From Desulfuromusa sp. (lineage in GTDB: Bacteria > Desulfobacterota > Desulfuromonadia > Desulfuromonadales > Geopsychrobacteraceae), in NCBI GenBank assembly GCA_029934095.1, contig JAOZMV010000097.1, positions 1 to 6,216 on the forward strand: a stretch of 6,216 nucleotides of DNA, read 5' to 3'. Numbering within the stretch: the stretch's first letter is position 1; each line of letters starts with the position of its first letter. This document shows positions 1-5,665 of the stretch, in pieces. The notes below the pieces were generated by a model. The model did no database searches and was not told the DNA's origin. It worked only from the letters and a program-made list of their open reading frames with translations. The translations under genes were made by a program, and so were the position numbers.

Positions 1-170
1 AGGAGTTCTGCCTCCCCGCAGAAGCTGCAAACAACCCGAATCCCCATATTAAACTTCCAAACCTCGCTGACCCCGAATTTATGGCTGAACTGGCAGAAAA
101 AGTCTGGGCCGTTTTTGATCGGGAGATGGATGGCATTTTAGATGACAGTTCGCAGAAAAATCTGAGTTAG
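1..170 (+). CDS. C-terminal end of an unrecognised protein (5' truncated by the window)
   Basis: An open frame enters from the left edge (first full codon at position 3) and ends at TAG 168-170, giving 55 residues. The tail is mostly hydrophilic: a Pro/Asn-rich stretch (AANNPNPHIKLPNL) is followed by a likely amphipathic helix (FMAELAEKVWAVFDREMDGIL) and a polar end (DDSSQKNLS). I see no membrane segment or catalytic motif. I do not recognise the family and assign no function. The reading-frame call rests on an uninterrupted frame, sensible composition and a stop about 195 bp before the next gene; the frame is short, so it could still be chance. It is in the same direction as hipBA, but the 171-365 spacer with its own promoters argues that hipBA is transcribed separately. 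Confidence 0.55.
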   Translation, partial: EFCLPAEAANNPNPHIKLPNLADPEFMAELAEKVWAVFDREMDGILDDSSQKNLS

Positions 171-239
171 ATATCAAAATATTTTTTCAGGATGCTTTCC
201 CTGTATACAAAACAGGAGTTAGTGTCCAGAAAAAGCTAT

Positions 240-255
240 ACTATTCCCGAATAGT
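240..255. repeat. 16-bp near-perfect palindrome, possible operator
   Basis: ACTATTC-CC-GAATAGT has 7-bp arms around a 2-bp centre. It lies in the spacer upstream of the hipBA promoters, about 30 bp before the upstream -35 element. The size and symmetry suit a dimeric regulator, but no matching second copy was seen and the sequence differs from the 309-368 repeat. It could also be chance in AT-rich DNA. Confidence 0.3.
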
Positions 256-284
256 TATCAAGAATGGTCTCATCAACACTCATT

Positions 285-314
285 TTGACTACCTATCCAC
301 CTACCGCACATAAT
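285..314 (+). promoter_or_regulatory. Candidate upstream sigma70-type promoter of hipBA (P1)
   Basis: TTGACT (285-290) and CATAAT (309-314) are separated by 18 bp; each hexamer matches the consensus at 5 of 6 positions. Transcription would start near 321 and leave a leader of about 45 nt before the ATG at 366, without a recognisable Shine-Dalgarno site. The -10 hexamer is the outer end of the left arm of the 17-bp inverted repeat, so a protein bound there would block it. Confidence 0.5.
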
Positions 315-368
315 GATAAATATAATTGACATTTATTACAATTATTGCTATTTATATTTATCATTATG
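309..368. repeat. Perfect 17-bp inverted repeat flanking the hipBA promoter; probable HipB operator pair
   Basis: The left arm (309-325, CATAATGATAAATATAA) is the exact reverse complement of the right arm (352-368, TTATATTTATCATTATG), with 26 bp between them. Arm centres are 43 bp apart, close to four helical turns, so two bound dimers would sit on the same face of the DNA. The left arm contains the -10 hexamer of P1, the gap contains the TTGACA of P2, and the last three bases of the right arm are the hipB start codon. Known HipB proteins repress their own operon by binding repeated operators in the promoter, alone or with HipA. Use of this repeat as the operator is an inference. The individual arms are not palindromic, unlike the classical E. 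coli hip operators. Confidence 0.65.
326..354 (+). promoter_or_regulatory. Candidate downstream promoter of hipBA (P2) with extended -10
   Basis: A perfect TTGACA (326-331) is followed by a 17-bp spacer and TATTTA (349-354), a weak -10 preceded by TGC (346-348) that could act as an extended -10. The predicted start, near 361, is only about five bases before the ATG at 366, so the transcript would be nearly leaderless. The element lies between the two arms of the inverted repeat, and its -10 overlaps the right arm by three bases. Confidence 0.45.
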
Positions 369-698
369 CCAAAAAAACCATTTCACATCTATCCCGGCTC
401 GGTGAGGGAAACCGAGTCATTTGGACAAAGGCTGAGAGATGCGCGCCTACGGCGGCGTTTTTCCATGGAAACCGTTTGCATCAGAGCCGATATCTCCCGC
501 CCGACACTCTATAAAATTGAAAAAGGTGATCCCTCCGTCGCCTTTGGCCATTACCTGCAGGTAATGCGTGTCCTTGGCCTGCTGGGCGATCTAGCCCAAG
601 TGGCTAAAGAGGATGAGTTGGGCCGTCGTTTACAAGACGAATCCCTGCCGCAAAGGAAAAGAGCTCCGCGCAAGACAACTTTGCAGGATAAATCATAA
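366..698 (+). CDS. hipB: HipB-like HTH (Xre/Cro family) antitoxin and autorepressor
   Basis: This 110-residue protein carries one helix-turn-helix domain at about residues 19-75 (SFGQRLRDAR through VMRVLGLL). The likely recognition segment is around residues 43-53 (ISRPTLYKIEK), where the SRPTLYKIEKGD wording is typical of HipB/Xre repressors. Residues 96-103 form a basic tail (QRKRAPRK). HipB proteins neutralise the HipA kinase by binding it and repress the operon, and that role is inferred here from the HTH plus the adjacent hipA. The ATG at 366 is preferred over a TTG at 345, whose extra N-terminus (MLFIFII) is hydrophobic and out of place. Neither start has a Shine-Dalgarno sequence, which fits a leaderless or AU-rich initiation region. 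The ATG forms the outer end of the right operator arm. The stop codon shares one base with the hipA start. Confidence 0.85.
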   Translation: MPKKPFHIYPGSVRETESFGQRLRDARLRRRFSMETVCIRADISRPTLYKIEKGDPSVAFGHYLQVMRVLGLLGDLAQVAKEDELGRRLQDESLPQRKRAPRKTTLQDKS

Positions 699-1957
699 TG
701 TCAAAGTCAGCTCAAAGAGAACAACTATGGGTCTGGCTGGATGATCCGACTTTCGGCCCTCGGCAAAAGATCGGCACCCTCTCAAAAGGTGATCGTGGCA
801 GTATCAGCTTTGCCTACGATGCCGATTGGCTGCTTCACGCTCATGCTTTTCCACTTGATCCTGAATTGGATCTGTTACCGGGTGAATTTTACCCGGGTGG
901 ATCAAATTTTGGTGCCTTCATGGATTCGTGTCCTGATCGCTGGGGACAACTCTTGATGAAACGCAGAGAGGCGTTAGTCGCCAGAGAAGAGGAACGCAGA
1001 CCCAGAACTCTCGATCCGTGGGACTTTCTGCTGGGTGTCCAGGACTGTACCCGCATGGGAGCATTACGCTACAGTCTGCCAGGGCAGGATATTTTTCTCG
1101 CCAATGAAGCATTATCCGCCCCTCCCGTGACCAGAATTGCCGAACTTCAGGAGATCGCATACGAACTGACCAAAAAAAAGCTGGCAGCAGCAGATAAAAT
1201 CAAAGCGTGGTTGAAAGTTCTTATTGCACCGGGAGCCTCACTCGGTGGGGCACGTCCCAAGGCGAATCTGGTCGATAACCAGGGACATCTCTGGATTGCT
1301 AAATTTCCAGCGGCAGATGACGATTATAATGTCGCTGCCTGGGAGAAGGTCGTTCATGACCTCGCTCTTGATTGCGGGATAACAGTTCCAGAATCGAAAC
1401 TCATGCAGATCGGTGACGGCTACCACACCTTTCTGGTGAAACGCTTTGACCGTAACGGCGAGAACCGCCGGTTTTTCACCTCGGCCATGACCATGTTGAA
1501 TCATATTGATACCGATGACGCCAGTTATCTGGAACTGGCAGAATTTCTGGTGACTTTTGGCGATCCAGAGTCCCTGCAAACTGACCTTAAAGAACTGTTC
1601 ATCCGAGTTGTATTCAATATTGCTACCGCCAACCGGGATGATCATCTACGTAACCATGGGTTCATAAGGACTCCGGCAGGATGGAAACTGGCACCTGCTT
1701 TTGACATGAATCCATCCTTCAAAAAAGAAGAGCACGCCCTTGCTCTGGACTTTGACTGCCATCAGCCGGATCTGGATATTGTTCTTGAAACTGCAGGGTA
1801 TTATCGGTTGGATAAGAAACAAGCCAAAAGAATTATCCAGAAGATCTGCGATATTATTGCGGGTTGGGAACGTCGGGCACAGCAATATGGACTTTCAAGG
1901 CAGGAATGTCTGGACGCTGAACATTTATTTGAATGCAAACCGGTAAAATTGAGTTAG
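698..1957 (+). CDS. hipA: HipA-family serine/threonine kinase toxin
   Basis: At 419 residues it is close to the 440 of E. coli HipA. The N-terminal subdomain (about 1-125) has the family pattern FxYDxxWL, AFPLDPEL and FMDSCPDRWGQLL, ending in DFLLGVQD...GALRYS. The kinase part follows. SLGGARPK (181-188) is the Gly-rich loop whose Ser181 aligns with the autophosphorylated Ser150 of E. coli HipA. Lys202 in LWIAKFP is the probable ATP lysine. FLVKRFDR is at 245-252. The catalytic loop NRDDHLRN has Asp314 and Asn319, and the metal-binding Asp336 lies in PAFDMN. All key positions are present, so the kinase is probably active. E. coli HipA phosphorylates GltX and the related HipT phosphorylates TrpS; the target here is unknown. 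An AGGA at 685-688 lies nine bases before the ATG, and the TAATG overlap with hipB suggests coupled translation, as is usual for antitoxin-first modules. Confidence 0.93.
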   Translation: MSKSAQREQLWVWLDDPTFGPRQKIGTLSKGDRGSISFAYDADWLLHAHAFPLDPELDLLPGEFYPGGSNFGAFMDSCPDRWGQLLMKRREALVAREEERRPRTLDPWDFLLGVQDCTRMGALRYSLPGQDIFLANEALSAPPVTRIAELQEIAYELTKKKLAAADKIKAWLKVLIAPGASLGGARPKANLVDNQGHLWIAKFPAADDDYNVAAWEKVVHDLALDCGITVPESKLMQIGDGYHTFLVKRFDRNGENRRFFTSAMTMLNHIDTDDASYLELAEFLVTFGDPESLQTDLKELFIRVVFNIATANRDDHLRNHGFIRTPAGWKLAPAFDMNPSFKKEEHALALDFDCHQPDLDIVLETAGYYRLDKKQAKRIIQKICDIIAGWERRAQQYGLSRQECLDAEHLFECKPVKLS

Positions 1958-1962
1958 CAAGT

Positions 1963-1985
1963 AACCCTGCCACCGGGCGGGTTTG
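1963..1985 (+). terminator. Weak candidate intrinsic terminator after hipA
   Basis: AACCC-(bulged T)-GCC pairs with GGC-GGGTT across a four-base ACCG loop, an eight-bp GC-rich stem with one bulge starting six bases past the hipA stop. Only three T residues follow, interrupted by G, so termination would be inefficient or need a factor. The position is right for the end of the hipBA unit. Confidence 0.35.
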
Positions 1986-2124
1986 CATAGTATAGTGTGC
2001 AACGTAATAATATTATAAAGTTGGCGTAAAAGATTTTAACTTTTCAAGAATATACAGACATTTAAAACTCAAAAAACAACTAACCTTAATGACAATCAAG
2101 AGAAGAGCGTAGGATGCACGCCAG

Positions 2125-2196
2125 ATGACTCACTACTTGCTGACACCTGCCTGGAAAAACAACAGAATTATTGATCAATTGCAGCAATTGCGCTAA
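2125..2196 (+). CDS. Possible 23-residue leader ORF upstream of elyC
   Basis: ATG 2125 to TAA 2194-2196 encodes MTHYLLTPAWKNNRIIDQLQ followed by QLR. AGGA at 2111-2114 sits ten bases before the ATG. The stop overlaps by one base (TAATG) a second tiny frame, 2196-2234, encoding MFRLFLLLIKLG, which ends five bases before the elyC ATG. If translated, the two could form a leader coupling translation into elyC. The lengths are within chance expectation, and the candidate promoter CTGACA/CAGAAT would start inside this ORF, so the two proposals compete. Confidence 0.15.
   Translation: MTHYLLTPAWKNNRIIDQLQQLR
2140..2168 (+). promoter_or_regulatory. Candidate promoter for the elyC-GT83-GT2-LAB_N operon
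   Basis: CTGACA (2140-2145, 5 of 6 matches) and CAGAAT (2163-2168, 4 of 6 matches) are 17 bp apart. They would start transcription near 2175, about 65 nt before the ATG at 2240. No better pair was seen in the 282-bp spacer 1958-2239, although its first half has many AT-rich -10-like strings without a good -35. Confidence 0.3.
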
Positions 2197-2239
2197 TGTT
2201 CCGCTTGTTTCTGTTGCTCATCAAACTGGGATAGCTACA

Positions 2240-3028
2240 ATGGATCATTACCTGTTTCTGCTGAAAAAATTTCTTGGTAATATGCTGATGCCGGTTCCGG
2301 TGACGCTGCTCCTGCTCCTCTGGGCATTACTGTTACTGTTGCGGGCCAAAACTCGCTGGCTTGGAATTGTTGTGGTTTTTTTTGCTACGGCGCTATTGTT
2401 CGTCGGCAGTTACTCCCCCTTGAGTCATCAATATATCTCCAGTTTTGAAAACCAGATTCCCAACTATCAGCAACCGGAGATCCCGGTTAATTATGTTGCC
2501 GTCCTTGGCAGTTGGCATCAATCGGTTGCTAATCAGCCGGTCACCAGTGAACTGAGTCCAACAGCAATTGTCCGGCTGGCAGAAGGGATTCGTATTTACC
2601 GCTTGAATCCGGGTAGCAAATTAATTTTTACCGGTTTCCGGGGGATCATTAAAGATCGGGTTTCCTATCCAGAAAAGCTCCAGGAACTGGCCCTTGCATT
2701 AGGTATTCCAGAAAAAGATATCCTGGTGCTTAATGGTCCCAGAGATACCATGGAAGAAGCGCAGTTGATTGCTGACCACTTCCCCGCGGCCTCGCTGGTT
2801 CTGGTCACAACAGCGGTGCATATGCCACGTGCCTTGTTCCTGTTTCAGCGTGCGGGGCTTGACCCGATCCCGGCCCCGACCGAACATCTGAGTAAACCAT
2901 TTAAAAGCTGGTGGATCTTTCCCTCGGCAGAAACTCTGGCTCACAGTGAATACTGGGCCCATGAACGGTTAGGGTTCCTCTGGGCAAAATTGACACAGCA
3001 GGTCAAAAGTTATTCCGACCAGGATTAA
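2240..3028 (+). CDS. elyC: ElyC-type DUF218 inner-membrane envelope biogenesis factor
   Basis: The 262-residue protein matches E. coli ElyC (259 residues) in length and layout. The N-terminus KKFLGNMLMPVPVTLLLLL parallels KKVIGNMLLPLPLMLL of ElyC. Two membrane helices (about 15-34 and 40-58) are followed by a DUF218 alpha/beta domain (about 84-240), expected in the periplasm. Family landmarks are VRLAEGIRIYRLNPGSKLIF (110-130), the PRDTMEEA segment (167-174), VTTAVHMPRALFLFQ (189-203) and PIPAPTEHL (209-217). The usual VVLGGG stretch reads VAVLGSW here. In E. coli, loss of ElyC impairs peptidoglycan assembly at low temperature and has been tied to undecaprenyl-phosphate carrier metabolism; the biochemical activity is not settled. 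ATG 2240 has GGGA at 2228-2231 and gives the ElyC-like length. The alternative TTG at 2171 adds 23 residues unlike the family. It is probably the first gene of the operon. Confidence 0.88.
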   Translation: MDHYLFLLKKFLGNMLMPVPVTLLLLLWALLLLLRAKTRWLGIVVVFFATALLFVGSYSPLSHQYISSFENQIPNYQQPEIPVNYVAVLGSWHQSVANQPVTSELSPTAIVRLAEGIRIYRLNPGSKLIFTGFRGIIKDRVSYPEKLQELALALGIPEKDILVLNGPRDTMEEAQLIADHFPAASLVLVTTAVHMPRALFLFQRAGLDPIPAPTEHLSKPFKSWWIFPSAETLAHSEYWAHERLGFLWAKLTQQVKSYSDQD

Positions 3029-3072
3029 AGTACCGGACCACAGGATATCAACCAGACACAGGAACATCCAAT

Positions 3073-4524
3073 ATGCAAGAGAACCTGGCAAATCCAACCC
3101 GGGTTGATTATCGTTGGCCACTCCTTTTTCTAGCTTATTTCAGCTTGCAGATATTATTGCGGATCGCTATTGGAAGAGGGCTCGGAATAGATGAAGCCGA
3201 GCTGATGCTTACGGCTAGAACTCTGGAATGGGGCTATGGAGCACAGCCACCGCTATACTCCTGGATACAACACGGACTATTTGCCTTGTTCGGAGAAACA
3301 ATTTTTGCCCTCGCCCTGCTGAAAAATTCTTTTCTCTGTCTGACCTATCTTGCATTATTCAGTTTGCTGCGTAGTCACTATGATAGAGAGGTTGCAGGGC
3401 TGGCGACGCTCTCCCTGCTGCTGCTGCCACAGATTGGCTGGGAAAGTCAAAGGGCGTTATCTCATTCCGTCCTTGCGACAGCCATGGCCAGCATAACATT
3501 GCTGCTATTTTCCCGATTGCTTGCTACCCGGAGTCCATGGTTTTATTTTCTTTTTGGTGTTGCTGTCGCTCTCGGTATTCTTTCCAAGTTCAATTATATT
3601 ATTCTACCCGTTGCGATGTTGATTGCAGCCATTTCTCAGCATTCCACCCGGGGAGCAATTTTAAATCCACGGATTTTGTTGTCATTGGGGGCAACAACTG
3701 TAATCATTCTGATGCCCATCCGTTGGATTATAACCAACCAGACTAAAGTCTTTGAATCAATACATAAGTTTAAAATTCAGGGTGATGCTGCAATATTAAA
3801 ATCAGCAGTGACAGGCTTCCTCAGTCTGGCAGAAGCAAGTTTTCTGTTTTTGGCGGTCGTTATCGTTATTCTGATCTTTCTCTACTATCGGTATGCCGAC
3901 AAAACCATAAAGTCATCCTCGGAATTACCATTTTTCCAACTGCTGATACGGACTACGATAATAGCTTTACTTTTAACCCAAGTCGTCATTTTATGGTCTG
4001 GCACAACCAATGTTAAAGATCGCTGGTTACAACCGATTCTTTTTTTAGCTGCACCCGTCATGACACTGTGGTTACTGCCAAAGCTCTCCAAATTAGGCAG
4101 ACACCGATTTGTGCAGGCAGTAGGTGTTGCCGCACTTTTGATTTTTATTGCCCAACCGGTGCATGATATCAGGCCCTCTCAGCGTAGTGCACCTTTTCCA
4201 GTGATTGTTTCAGCCATTGCGGATAAATATCCAGAGGCAAAAACTCTCTTTGCAAAAGATAAATGGATCGGCGGTAATCTTCGCTATCTCAAAAATGAGT
4301 GGACTATTGCGATCCCGGGAAGTAACCCTGAAGCATTAGAGGGGGAGGTTGTTTTAATCTGGCAGGGTAAACGTACAACAGTTCCCGATACTATGAGTAA
4401 CTACCTTGAAGTTCAGAACAAAGAGATCGTATCCATTGACCCGATAACAACTATCAAGGTGGCATATTCTCCGAGATCTGAAGCTATGGTTTCGATGAGC
4501 TTTACTGCTATGCTGATTAGATAA
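3073..4524 (+). CDS. ArnT-like GT83/PMT-family polytopic glycosyltransferase using a lipid-linked sugar
   Basis: This 483-residue membrane protein has roughly ten hydrophobic helices up to about residue 362 and a soluble C-terminal part (about 365-483). After the first helix (about 15-33) comes GIDEAELMLTARTLEWGY, whose Asp40-Glu41 matches the acidic pair in the first periplasmic loop of ArnT/PMT enzymes, and then QPPLYSWI (58-65). SKFNY (171-175) and KDRWLQP (315-321) are also family-like. Such enzymes transfer a sugar from a polyprenyl phosphate to lipid A, LPS core or a protein on the periplasmic face. The following GT2 gene would make that donor. The sugar and acceptor cannot be read from the sequence, so I do not use arnT. 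AGGA at 3060-3063 lies nine bases before the ATG. The gap to elyC is 44 bp and to the GT2 gene 43 bp, suggesting one transcript. Confidence 0.87.
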   Translation: MQENLANPTRVDYRWPLLFLAYFSLQILLRIAIGRGLGIDEAELMLTARTLEWGYGAQPPLYSWIQHGLFALFGETIFALALLKNSFLCLTYLALFSLLRSHYDREVAGLATLSLLLLPQIGWESQRALSHSVLATAMASITLLLFSRLLATRSPWFYFLFGVAVALGILSKFNYIILPVAMLIAAISQHSTRGAILNPRILLSLGATTVIILMPIRWIITNQTKVFESIHKFKIQGDAAILKSAVTGFLSLAEASFLFLAVVIVILIFLYYRYADKTIKSSSELPFFQLLIRTTIIALLLTQVVILWSGTTNVKDRWLQPILFLAAPVMTLWLLPKLSKLGRHRFVQAVGVAALLIFIAQPVHDIRPSQRSAPFPVIVSAIADKYPEAKTLFAKDKWIGGNLRYLKNEWTIAIPGSNPEALEGEVVLIWQGKRTTVPDTMSNYLEVQNKEIVSIDPITTIKVAYSPRSEAMVSMSFTAMLIR

Positions 4525-4567
4525 TTCAACCTTATAAAAACTATTTAAACACCTGGAGTCATTCATT

Positions 4568-5278
4568 ATGGAAAAAATAAGCTTCGTTATCCCGATCTAC
4601 AACGAGGAAGAAAACATCCCTCAACTGATCGCAGAGATTGAAGCCGTGGCACCGGATCTATGCAACAACTACGAAATCCTGCTGGTTGATGATGGCAGCA
4701 GTGACGGTAGTTTAAGGGTGATCCATCAGCAAGCAGACCAGAACAGACATATCAGGAGTCTATCGCTGGCGTGTAACTCCGGCCAGTCTGCAGCACTCTC
4801 TGCCGGGTTTCAGGCGGCTGGTGGCGATGTCATTATCACTATGGATGCAGACTTGCAGAATAATCCTGCCGACCTCCGGCAAATGATCGAACATTACGGT
4901 GAATATGATATGGTTAATGGCTGGCGGTTCAATCGTGAAGATAGCTGGTCAAAAAAAATTGCCAGCAAAATTGGTAACGGCTTCCGCAACTGGCTCACAC
5001 GGGAGACTATCCACGACACCGGCTGTTCCCTGAAAATTATGAATGCCACAATGCTTAAACAGATCCATATCTACAGAGGGCTGCATCGCTTCCTGCCAAC
5101 CCTTATGCGGCTGGAAGGGGCAAGAGTGATCGAAGTGAAGGTCAGCCACCGACAGCGGCGTTATGGGGTTTCCAAGTACACCAATTTACGGCGTGGAATA
5201 GAGGGTTTTTATGATGTTATTGCTGTACGCTGGATGCAGAGTCGACATCTGACAATCGAGATCAAGGAAGAGAAATGA
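4568..5278 (+). CDS. DPM1/ArnC-like GT2 polyprenyl-phosphate glycosyltransferase lacking a membrane tail
   Basis: The 236-residue protein is a GT-A-fold family 2 enzyme. SFVIPIYNEEENI (5-17) begins the nucleotide-binding fold, VDDGSSDGS (40-48) binds the nucleotide sugar, and NSGQSAALSAG is at 70-80. The metal-binding DxD is Asp93-Ala-Asp95 in MDADLQNNP. A later block, DTGCSLKIMNA, and the basic HRQRRYGVSKYTNLRRG segment are typical of polyprenyl-phosphate sugar synthases. The expected reaction is transfer of a sugar from a nucleotide donor to undecaprenyl or a related polyprenyl phosphate at the cytoplasmic face. ArnC and GtrB end in two membrane helices, but this protein stops after RWMQSRHLTIEIKEEK without any. 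GGAG at 4555-4558 lies nine bases before the ATG. Its final codons overlap the LAB_N gene by four bases (ATGA). The sugar specificity is unknown. Confidence 0.9.
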   Translation: MEKISFVIPIYNEEENIPQLIAEIEAVAPDLCNNYEILLVDDGSSDGSLRVIHQQADQNRHIRSLSLACNSGQSAALSAGFQAAGGDVIITMDADLQNNPADLRQMIEHYGEYDMVNGWRFNREDSWSKKIASKIGNGFRNWLTRETIHDTGCSLKIMNATMLKQIHIYRGLHRFLPTLMRLEGARVIEVKVSHRQRRYGVSKYTNLRRGIEGFYDVIAVRWMQSRHLTIEIKEEK

Positions 5279-5592
5279 CGAATTTATCAACCACTGAAAT
5301 TATTATTCTGGTGATCGGCTTTACCGGGCAAGCGATGTTTTTCATGCGCTTTTTTGTCCAATGGCTCTATTCGGAAAAACATCGTCGCAGCCTGATCCCG
5401 ACAGCATTCTGGTATTTCAGTCTGGCCGGCAGCTTTTTTTTACTGGCTTACGCCATTATCAAAAGGGATCCCGTCTTTATCGTTGGTCAGTCAACCGGCT
5501 TCATCATCTATACCCGTAACCTGACTCTGATCAGACGCGAACAGAGAGAAAAAGCTGCACTCGCCGAACAACCATTAAACGGCAACAATTGA
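5275..5592 (+). CDS. Small three-helix LAB_N-domain membrane protein (lipid A biosynthesis N-terminal domain family)
   Basis: The 105-residue protein consists almost entirely of the LAB_N domain. It has the family signature GFTGQAMFFMRFFVQWLYSE (15-34), RRSLIPTAFWYFSLAGSFF, RDPVFIVGQSTGFIIYTRN, and a charged tail. Three membrane helices are predicted at about 8-29, 43-62 and 66-83. LAB_N is fused to LpxB in some bacteria but often stands alone beside polyprenyl-phosphate sugar enzymes, as here. It resembles the three-helix SemiSWEET/PQ-loop fold; I recall that relationship and have not verified it. It may anchor the soluble GT2 enzyme or form part of a flippase for the lipid-linked sugar, a job done by ArnE/ArnF or GtrA in other systems. 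That role is an inference. The ATGA overlap with the GT2 gene implies coupled translation, and AAGGAAG just upstream serves as ribosome site. Confidence 0.87.
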   Translation: MTNLSTTEIIILVIGFTGQAMFFMRFFVQWLYSEKHRRSLIPTAFWYFSLAGSFFLLAYAIIKRDPVFIVGQSTGFIIYTRNLTLIRREQREKAALAEQPLNGNN

Positions 5593-5617
5593 CGCAATGG
5601 GAAGACTATCCTTGCTA

Positions 5618-5649
5618 TTACGGTGACAGAACCGCAAAGTGCCCCGTAA
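5618..5649. repeat. 6-bp inverted repeat in the spacer before ileS
   Basis: TTACGG (5618-5623) pairs with CCGTAA (5644-5649) across a 20-base loop, 25 bases after the LAB_N stop. A CT-rich stretch (CCTTTCTTCTT) follows soon after, so this may be part of a poor terminator for the upstream operon. The stem is short and the loop large. Confidence 0.2.
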
Positions 5650-5665
5650 GAGGCGACCTTTCTTC

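Noticed and set aside
345..368. TTG start at 345 for hipB
   Set aside because: It would add seven hydrophobic residues (MLFIFII) not expected on an HTH protein, lacks a Shine-Dalgarno site, and lies upstream of the predicted P2 transcript start. ATG 366 is more sensible.
309..368. The 17-bp inverted repeat as insertion-sequence ends or an attachment site
   Set aside because: Only 26 bp lie between the arms, no transposase or integrase is nearby, and the placement over promoter elements fits an operator better.
885..915. CCGGGT/ACCCGG inverted repeat within hipA
   Set aside because: It is a 6-bp stem inside coding sequence for LLPGEFYPGG, without a T run or any regulatory context, and is explained by codon content.
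1238..1645. 135-codon open frame on the minus strand inside hipA
   Set aside because: It is entirely antisense to conserved kinase motifs, has no family features and no promoter or ribosome site of note. It is a shadow frame.
2171..2239. TTG start at 2171 for elyC
   Set aside because: It gives 23 extra residues not seen in ElyC. ATG 2240 has GGGA at eight bases and yields an N-terminus that lines up with E. coli ElyC.
3073..4524. Naming the GT83 protein ArnT (aminoarabinose transferase)
   Set aside because: No other arn genes are present and the protein is shorter than ArnT (about 550 residues). The fold family is clear but the sugar is not.
5275..5592. The LAB_N gene as a truncated lpxB pseudogene
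   Set aside because: It ends in a natural charged tail, has its own ribosome site and ATGA coupling, and stand-alone LAB_N proteins of about this length are known. No LpxB catalytic sequence remains downstream.
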